A stretch of 10,786 bases of DNA, taken from CAYHWE01 sp964360445 (lineage in GTDB: Bacteria; Patescibacteriota; Patescibacteriia; Patescibacteriales; JAKAJF01). Below the pieces are notes generated by a model, which worked only from the letters and a program-made list of their open reading frames with translations, searched no databases and was not told where the DNA came from. A program made the position numbers and the translations under genes. Below, one piece after another: positions 6,626 to 10,786 of the stretch. The DNA lies in assembly GCA_964360445.1 (NCBI GenBank), contig CAYHWE010000033.1, positions 1-10,786 of the forward strand, read 5' to 3'. Positions within the stretch are counted from its first letter, which is position 1, and the number at the start of each line of letters is the position of its first letter.

Positions 6626-7642
6626 TTACCTCACCGCTGCCTCCGGATTGCTGAATAAAGTTCTTGCTGTATTCCATACTTCCGGATTGTTATTCTTCTC
6701 CTTCTCCCAATACCACCATTCCACTCCCCACAAATAAAACTCCCGGAAACCGGTCCTGCGGGCGAATTTCATCATATCCCTGAATTTTTCCAGGTCCATA
6801 GTCCTGTTACGGTCTTCCTGGGATAAATCCTGGAAAGGGATCGGGCCCCATGGCTCGGCCTGCAGTTCTATAACCACCCATTTCTCCGGTTCGGCAAAAA
6901 AATCAGCCAGGTTCTTTTTGATCCTGAAAAATGCCGGAGTGATCGGATAATGCACATATCTTTCCAGCTGTTTTGAATATGTATCGCGATACATCGTTGT
7001 CCCGAAAATGTCCGCCCGTTTCGCCGCGTTCACCCAAAGCGATAATTCTCCGGAATCGGTTACGACAATCGGCCTCGCGTCAAGCGAACGGACCAAAGCG
7101 ATCTCCTCGTCAAGCAGATCGGAGTCAGGCTCGGGACAAATCCCGAAATAAGGCAAAAACGGCTCATTCTCAACCTGCCAGGCATAAATCGCCTTATTGT
7201 CTTTATATCTTAAAACAACCGCCTCTATATATTCGCGCACTTCCTTTTTCCTTTCCTCCCTGCCCATATCCAAAGACCAGCCCGGCCAATGGCATTCCGG
7301 CCAGCGGGGCAACCGTCCGCCCACCGCTAAAATGATTTCCGCGTTATTTTCCGCGGCCGTCTTTATCTGCCAATCCATATCATCCCAATAATAATTATTT
7401 TTCTGTCCCTCGATTTCATTCCAATATGCCGACAACCTGATTTTCTTGACTTTTAACTCCGTAAAAATGTCCGAATAAGTCTTTTTCCAGTCCAATCCTA
7501 AATTTTCCGCCTGTCTCTTGGAAAAAGTCACTCCGTATTCCAGTTCACTCCAATCATAAATGCGGCCGATGCTCAATAAAGCCAAAACTATTATCGCGCC
7601 CAAAAGACCGACAACCGATATTTTACCTATTTTTTTAATCAT
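6626..7642 (-). CDS. Membrane-anchored clan GH-A-like glycoside hydrolase (cellulase/beta-galactosidase-like)
   Basis: A 338-residue protein. A basic start (MIKKIGK) and a hydrophobic segment at about 8-25 form an uncleaved signal anchor, so the catalytic domain should face outward. The rest reads as a (beta/alpha)8 barrel: KKIRLSAYWNEIEG (66-79), a Trp-rich loop LPRWPECHWPGW (111-122), and WQVENEP (155-161) with E160 the likely acid/base in the Asn-Glu-Pro motif. WVVIELQAEPWG (255-266) follows, where E259 (or E263) is the likely nucleophile on strand 7, and LWGVEWWYW (304-312) on strand 8. This pattern fits clan GH-A families such as GH5, GH39 or GH42; the exact family and substrate are uncertain. 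The gene overlaps the upstream pilin gene by 8 bases, so translation is probably coupled. A true start a little downstream is unlikely because the anchor would be lost. Confidence 0.82.
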   Translation of the reverse strand: MIKKIGKISVVGLLGAIIVLALLSIGRIYDWSELEYGVTFSKRQAENLGLDWKKTYSDIFTELKVKKIRLSAYWNEIEGQKNNYYWDDMDWQIKTAAENNAEIILAVGGRLPRWPECHWPGWSLDMGREERKKEVREYIEAVVLRYKDNKAIYAWQVENEPFLPYFGICPEPDSDLLDEEIALVRSLDARPIVVTDSGELSLWVNAAKRADIFGTTMYRDTYSKQLERYVHYPITPAFFRIKKNLADFFAEPEKWVVIELQAEPWGPIPFQDLSQEDRNRTMDLEKFRDMMKFARRTGFREFYLWGVEWWYWEKEKNNNPEVWNTARTLFSNPEAAVR

Positions 7643-8051
7643 ACCTGTTGATCACATTGAATATTTGATCAATCACGAAGCCCGCTATCGAGTAGGCCGC
7701 CAAGATTATGATTAGTCCGATAGCCGCCGCCTTGATCTGGCCGATCGCTTTTTCTATCTTTTCCGTGCTGCCCTGGGCTGTCATATAATTAAAGCCCGCG
7801 GAAATGATCAGGATAAGGAACACCAGCCCCAAAACTCCCAAAAATACTTTTATGAACCCGGCCGCCAGGATCCTTGGGTCTTTTTCCTGTCCCGAAGTTA
7901 TGCCAAAAGCCTCGGAACCGATCGTCTCTATGCCGCCGTCCTTTGCCGTGTCCCACATGCTTGAAGCCGCCTGGATCGGCATTGGCCGTAAATTAAGCAA
8001 TAAGAAAAGAGCAAAAAACAAACTTAAAAAATTTTTTTTAGCTGCTTGCAT
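7635..8051 (-). CDS. T4SS-type pilin (VirB2/TrbC-like small membrane protein)
   Basis: A 138-residue protein. Residues 1-28 form a signal peptide (KK, then LSLFFALFLLLN, then a likely cut near IQAAS). A short polar stretch (30-62) follows, then two hydrophobic helices at about 66-88 and 107-130, joined by the polar loop TAQGSTEKIEKAIGQIK. This hairpin layout is that of VirB2/TrbC pilins and of the T4SS-pilin family common in Patescibacteria. In that family the mature hairpin sits in the membrane and may assemble into a filament. No VirB4, VirB6 or other secretion gene is present here, so an orphan membrane protein is possible. It is the first gene of a likely operon with the overlapping glycoside hydrolase. 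The ATG at 8051 has no Shine-Dalgarno sequence but gives a complete signal peptide. Confidence 0.8.
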   Translation of the reverse strand: MQAAKKNFLSLFFALFLLLNLRPMPIQAASSMWDTAKDGGIETIGSEAFGITSGQEKDPRILAAGFIKVFLGVLGLVFLILIISAGFNYMTAQGSTEKIEKAIGQIKAAAIGLIIILAAYSIAGFVIDQIFNVINRYD

Positions 8052-8055
8052 AATG

Positions 8056-8064
8056 TGTTATAAT
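8056..8064 (+). promoter_or_regulatory. Extended -10 promoter element for the flippase gene
   Basis: TGTTATAAT is a perfect extended -10 on the plus strand, with the expected start of transcription near 8071 and a leader of about 49 bases to the ATG at 8120. No good -35 hexamer stands at the normal distance, which extended -10 promoters can tolerate. It sits inside the leader of the divergent pilin gene. Confidence 0.5.
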
Positions 8065-8081
8065 TAATTAGGATAGACTTT

Positions 8082-8092
8082 ATTATATTATA
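8082..8092 (-). promoter_or_regulatory. Overlapping -10 elements for the pilin-hydrolase unit
   Basis: On the minus strand the run TATAATATAAT provides two overlapping TATAAT hexamers (8092-8087 and 8087-8082). A start near 8080-8075 would leave a leader of about 25-30 bases before the pilin ATG at 8051. The -35 region is weak (TTTATT-like). The element lies downstream of the flippase -10, so the two promoters point toward each other and their transcripts would overlap at the 5' ends. Confidence 0.4.
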
Positions 8093-8119
8093 GCTAAAAT
8101 TTCATTATTAATAAACACG

Positions 8120-9550
8120 ATGAGCCTGACAGTAAAAGTAGCGCACAACACATTGGTCCAGATAACCAGTAAAATCTCAACCTCTTTGATCGGGATTGCG
8201 GTTATCGCCGTCATTACCCGCTATCTGGGGCAGAACGGATTCGGACAATACACTACCATTTTAACATTTTTATCTTTTTTCGGCATAATCGCCGACCTGG
8301 GGCTGACCCTGGTTACCACCCAGATGATCAGCCAGCCCGACATTGATAAAAACAAGATTTTAAGCAATCTGTTCGGGTTAAGGCTGGTTACCGCCACCAT
8401 TTTTCTCGGCCTCGCGCCTCTGGTCGTCTTTTTCTTCCCCTACGAAATGATCATAAAATTAGGTGTTGCCGTCACGACCTTATCTTTTTACTTTATCAGC
8501 CTCAACCAGATTTTCATCGGCCTGTTCCAAAAAGAGCTGCGCATGGATAAGGCGGTTATTTCGGAGGTCATCAGCAAAGCCTTTCTTTTGGCCGGCACAG
8601 TTATCGCCGTAAAATTAAACTACGGCCTTTTGGGCATAATGCTTGCCCTGACTATTTCCGCCGCCGTTAATTTTGCCCTGAATTTCATTTTTTCTTTTTC
8701 ATTCGCGAAAATCAGAGTCAGATTTGATCGGGAAGTCTGGGCCGATATCGCGAAAAGGTCCTGGCCGCTCGCGCTTACCATATTTTTTAATCTTCTATAC
8801 TTAAAAACAGACACGCTGATCCTTTCGCTGATAAAATCCCAAGCCGAAGTCGGTATTTATGGCGCGGCTTACCGCGTCATCGACCTGCTGATAACCATCC
8901 CTTTCATGTTCGCCGGACTGATCTTGCCGATAATGACTGCCGCCTGGGCGAAAAACAATACTGAGGATTTTAAAAACATCCTCCAAAAATCATTCGATGT
9001 CATCATAATAATCGCCCTGCCTATGCTCGTCGGCACCCAATTCGTCGCCGCCAAAACCATGGTTCTTGTGGCCGGGAATGACTTCGCGCTGTCGGGAATA
9101 ATATTAAAAATCCTGATCTTGGCGGCCGGCATCGTATTCATCGGCACGATTTTTTCCCATGCCATCATAGCCATCAACCGCCAAAAATCCCTGATCTGGC
9201 CTTACTTTTTCACAAGCGTCACTTCCCTTGCCGGCTATTTCATTTTTATCCCCGCTTATTCTTATTACGGCGCCGCTTGGGTTACGATTTACAGCGAAGC
9301 GACAATCGCCCTGTTTACGGCTTACCTTCTCTGGAAATACGCGAAAATACTGCCTAATTTCAAAATATTTTCCAAAGCCCTTGTTTCCTCCCTGCTGATG
9401 GCCGCCGCGCTTTATGCCGTTTCGCTGGCCAATGACAATCTAGTCGCGCTTATCGCGGCAGGGACGCTATCCTATTCCCTGTCTTTATATTTATTGCGCG
9501 GCCTAAACTTCATATCTTTAAAAGAATTGCTAAGCCTGCCTAAAAAATAA
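8120..9550 (+). CDS. Wzx-like oligosaccharide flippase (MOP/MATE superfamily)
   Basis: A 476-residue, highly hydrophobic protein with about 14 predicted membrane helices (approximately 19-35, 43-66, 87-106, 111-135, 149-165, 169-194, 213-236, 252-275, 291-312, 324-351, 356-378, 383-404, 418-435, 439-460). Family hallmarks are the N-terminal TRYLGQNGFGQYTT (33-46) with the following ADLGL (58-62), and VGIYGAAYRVID (244-255) in the middle. Wzx-type proteins move lipid-linked oligosaccharides across the cytoplasmic membrane for capsule, exopolysaccharide or S-layer glycan assembly. The length is normal for the family. The glycosyltransferase gene begins 10 bases after its stop, which supports a surface-glycan operon. 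The cargo cannot be predicted. No Shine-Dalgarno sequence precedes the ATG. Confidence 0.92.
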   Translation: MSLTVKVAHNTLVQITSKISTSLIGIAVIAVITRYLGQNGFGQYTTILTFLSFFGIIADLGLTLVTTQMISQPDIDKNKILSNLFGLRLVTATIFLGLAPLVVFFFPYEMIIKLGVAVTTLSFYFISLNQIFIGLFQKELRMDKAVISEVISKAFLLAGTVIAVKLNYGLLGIMLALTISAAVNFALNFIFSFSFAKIRVRFDREVWADIAKRSWPLALTIFFNLLYLKTDTLILSLIKSQAEVGIYGAAYRVIDLLITIPFMFAGLILPIMTAAWAKNNTEDFKNILQKSFDVIIIIALPMLVGTQFVAAKTMVLVAGNDFALSGIILKILILAAGIVFIGTIFSHAIIAINRQKSLIWPYFFTSVTSLAGYFIFIPAYSYYGAAWVTIYSEATIALFTAYLLWKYAKILPNFKIFSKALVSSLLMAAALYAVSLANDNLVALIAAGTLSYSLSLYLLRGLNFISLKELLSLPKK

Positions 9551-9560
9551 TAAAATCAAC

Positions 9561-10625
9561 ATGAAAAAAATACTGATTTCTTTCCAAAAAGACGATTCTC
9601 TGGATAAAACAATCAAGGGGCTTGAAGCAAAAGGGCACTCTGTCATATCTTTCCGCAAAAAACCGGACCTGGATCTGGAAAATCCGGTTATTCTGCTTCT
9701 ATCCGTCCTGCTTTTTCCGATTATTTTCCTGTCCAATCTGCTCCGCCTTGCTTATCTGAAACAAAAATATAAGATCGACTCCTTGATCTGCCTTGATTGG
9801 TATGAAAAAATAATCCTTTCCCCTGCGGCCGATCTCTTGAAAATAAAAACAGTCTGGATCGAACTTCCCGGCGCGGATTTCAAAAAAATAAAAAAATCTT
9901 TATTGTTCTTTTACAAGATCAATAACAAAAGAAGAAAAATCGTCGTTTTTAACAAGCTGACGGAGCAGCAGCTGAATAAATCAGGAGTAAAAAGCGACAT
10001 ACAGCTGATTGCGCCCGCCATAAAATCTGACCAGCGCAGGCATCAGGAAAACATATATTCCGGATTGGCAAAAAACGGGACGCAATTCAATAAAAAATTC
10101 TTTGTAGTCGGGACTTTTTCAAGCCTGAACAAAGGCCAGAACATCGAAACATTATTCCAGGCGATCAAGATCTGCACGGAAGTCATCCCCAATATCCAAT
10201 TGATAATCGTCGGAGAAGGAGAGGAAAGGAAGAACTTAAACTGGCTTGCTAAAAAAATGGGGATTGACGGCCTGGTCTGGATAGTCAGCGAACAGGGACA
10301 GGCCCGCAAATGGCTTGACAATTTCGACATATTCGTGGTAAGCAAGAAGATCTTCAGGCTGTCTGACTTAGAAATGATTTTAAAGGGAATGGCGGCTGGA
10401 ATACCCATAATCGCCCCTTCCGATTCCGGACTTGAAGAAATCATCGAAGACAGCAGAAACGGCTATCTGGTCGACCCCGGAAGCAGCGAATTGTTCGCGA
10501 GACAGATAATGAAGCTGGGGCAAGACGAACGGCTCCGCCTTAAATTAGGACAAATTGCGAAAGAAAAAGTCGAAGAACTATTTACTTTAGAAAAGCAGAT
10601 CAAGAGTATTGAAGAGATAATATAA
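9561..10625 (+). CDS. GT4/GT1-like glycosyltransferase with a membrane-like segment and altered EX7E motif
   Basis: A 354-residue protein with a GT-B type layout. The N-terminal half begins MKKILISF and has a long hydrophobic stretch at 43-65 followed by basic residues, probably a membrane-associated helix. The C-terminal donor-binding half holds FFVVGTFSSLNKGQN (180-194), IQLIIVGEGEE (212-222), FDIFVVS (255-261), KGMAAGIPIIAPSDSGLEEII (275-295) and NGYLVDPG (300-307), all typical of GT4. Such enzymes transfer a sugar from a nucleotide-sugar donor to a growing lipid-linked glycan on the cytoplasmic face. Both glutamates of the usual EX7E motif appear replaced (L267 and K275), so activity or donor may differ. 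It follows the flippase by 10 bases and should share its transcript. The start matches the usual short N-terminal strand; there is no Shine-Dalgarno sequence. Confidence 0.87.
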   Translation: MKKILISFQKDDSLDKTIKGLEAKGHSVISFRKKPDLDLENPVILLLSVLLFPIIFLSNLLRLAYLKQKYKIDSLICLDWYEKIILSPAADLLKIKTVWIELPGADFKKIKKSLLFFYKINNKRRKIVVFNKLTEQQLNKSGVKSDIQLIAPAIKSDQRRHQENIYSGLAKNGTQFNKKFFVVGTFSSLNKGQNIETLFQAIKICTEVIPNIQLIIVGEGEERKNLNWLAKKMGIDGLVWIVSEQGQARKWLDNFDIFVVSKKIFRLSDLEMILKGMAAGIPIIAPSDSGLEEIIEDSRNGYLVDPGSSELFARQIMKLGQDERLRLKLGQIAKEKVEELFTLEKQIKSIEEII

Positions 10626-10636
10626 GATCTTCATAC

Positions 10637-10719
10637 TGTCATCTCGAGCGAATGCGAGAGATCTCGTTAGAAGCGCTTGCCGAGATTTCTCACTCGCTGT
10701 TCGCTCATTCGAAATGACA
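10637..10719. repeat. Palindromic intergenic repeat element after the glycosyltransferase gene
   Basis: The ends are TGTCAT (10637-10642) and its inverse ATGACA (10714-10719). ATCTCG (10661-10666) pairs with CGAGAT (10681-10686), and the arms between them share TCGA and GCGAG-type blocks in inverted order, with the right arm longer by about nine bases. The centre contains the small palindrome AAGCGCTT (10671-10678). It begins 11 bases after the glycosyltransferase stop. It resembles, from memory, dispersed intergenic repeats seen in several bacterial phyla; that was not checked. It could also act as a transcription-end structure, though it has no U-tract. Confidence 0.7.
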
Positions 10720-10730
10720 TACACTATCAT

Positions 10731-10786
10731 ATGAAAAAAATCACAATAAAAGCAGAAGACACTGGCAAATGGTTAGATGTCTTCTT
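10731..10786 (+). CDS. Start of a possible RluA-family pseudouridine synthase (cut by window edge)
   Basis: Only 18 complete codons are present: an ATG, then KKITIKAEDTGKWLDVF, still open at the edge. The layout (a short strand, then Glu-Asp-x-Gly-x-x-Leu-Asp-x-Phe) matches the beginning of the S4 RNA-binding domain of RluA-type pseudouridine synthases, which modify uridines in rRNA or tRNA. Most members have Arg where this one has Trp (residue 14). Eighteen codons are too few for certainty; another S4-domain protein or an unrelated gene is possible. No Shine-Dalgarno sequence is seen, and the ATG lies 11 bases after the palindromic repeat. Confidence 0.45.
   Translation, partial: MKKITIKAEDTGKWLDVF

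Noticed and set aside
6973..7335. Plus-strand open frame of 120 codons opposite the glycoside hydrolase
   Set aside because: The product is Pro/Arg/Ser-rich without domain pattern, and the minus strand carries the catalytic motifs.
8056..8119. Riboswitch or small RNA in the flippase leader
   Set aside because: The leader is about 50 bases of A/T-rich DNA with no conserved stem or aptamer pattern that I could recognise.
10043..10444. Minus-strand open frame of 133 codons opposite the glycosyltransferase
   Set aside because: It is antisense to the conserved donor-binding domain and no family pattern was seen.
1..10786. Possible recoding of UGA (as in Gracilibacteria or Absconditabacteria)
   Set aside because: All full-length genes run intact without in-frame TGA, use ordinary GGN glycine codons and end in TAA, so nothing supports an altered code; the window cannot show TGA used as a stop either.

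Overview
This window looks like chromosomal DNA from a member of the Patescibacteria (Candidate Phyla Radiation), probably on the Parcubacteria side. That placement is inference. It rests on a giant Thr/Ser-rich surface protein built from kelch-like and fibronectin-III-like modules, a small two-helix pilin of the T4SS/VirB2 kind, AT-rich intergenic inverted repeats, and compact gene packing. All six complete genes end in TAA and read through with the standard bacterial code. No start codon here has a convincing Shine-Dalgarno sequence. There is no rRNA, tRNA, CRISPR array or transposase gene.

Layout. Positions 1-4150 (minus) hold the first 1,383 codons of a surface protein whose C-terminus lies beyond the left edge. 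It opens with a multi-helix membrane module, then an internal signal-like helix, a kelch-like propeller, several beta-rich domains and a run of Fn3-like domains. A divergent intergenic region (4151-4383) carries its promoter and that of ychF. ychF (4384-5445, plus) encodes an Obg-family ATPase and is closed by a very strong hairpin terminator. Then, all on the minus strand in transcription order, come a T4SS-type pilin (8051-7635), a membrane-anchored clan GH-A-like glycoside hydrolase overlapping it by 8 bases (7642-6626), and, after a gap with a large inverted repeat, a ROK-family sugar kinase-like protein (6461-5625). From 8120 on the plus strand are a Wzx-type polysaccharide flippase and, 10 bases later, a GT4-like glycosyltransferase. 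A dispersed-repeat-like palindrome follows, and then the first 18 codons of what may be an RluA-type pseudouridine synthase.

How it fits together (inference). Most of the window concerns the cell envelope: a huge adhesin-like surface protein, a pilin, an exported glycosidase, a lipid-linked glycan flippase and a glycosyltransferase. The hydrolase and ROK protein could form a small glycan-use module. The flippase and glycosyltransferase could be part of a surface-glycan locus. ychF and the possible RluA gene are housekeeping neighbours.

The most unusual points are the integral-membrane module placed in front of an internal signal-like sequence in the surface protein, the coupled pilin-hydrolase pair, the ROK protein lacking its zinc motif, the glycosyltransferase lacking both glutamates of the EX7E motif, the lack of Shine-Dalgarno sequences, and a different inverted-repeat element in every intergenic gap over 100 bases.
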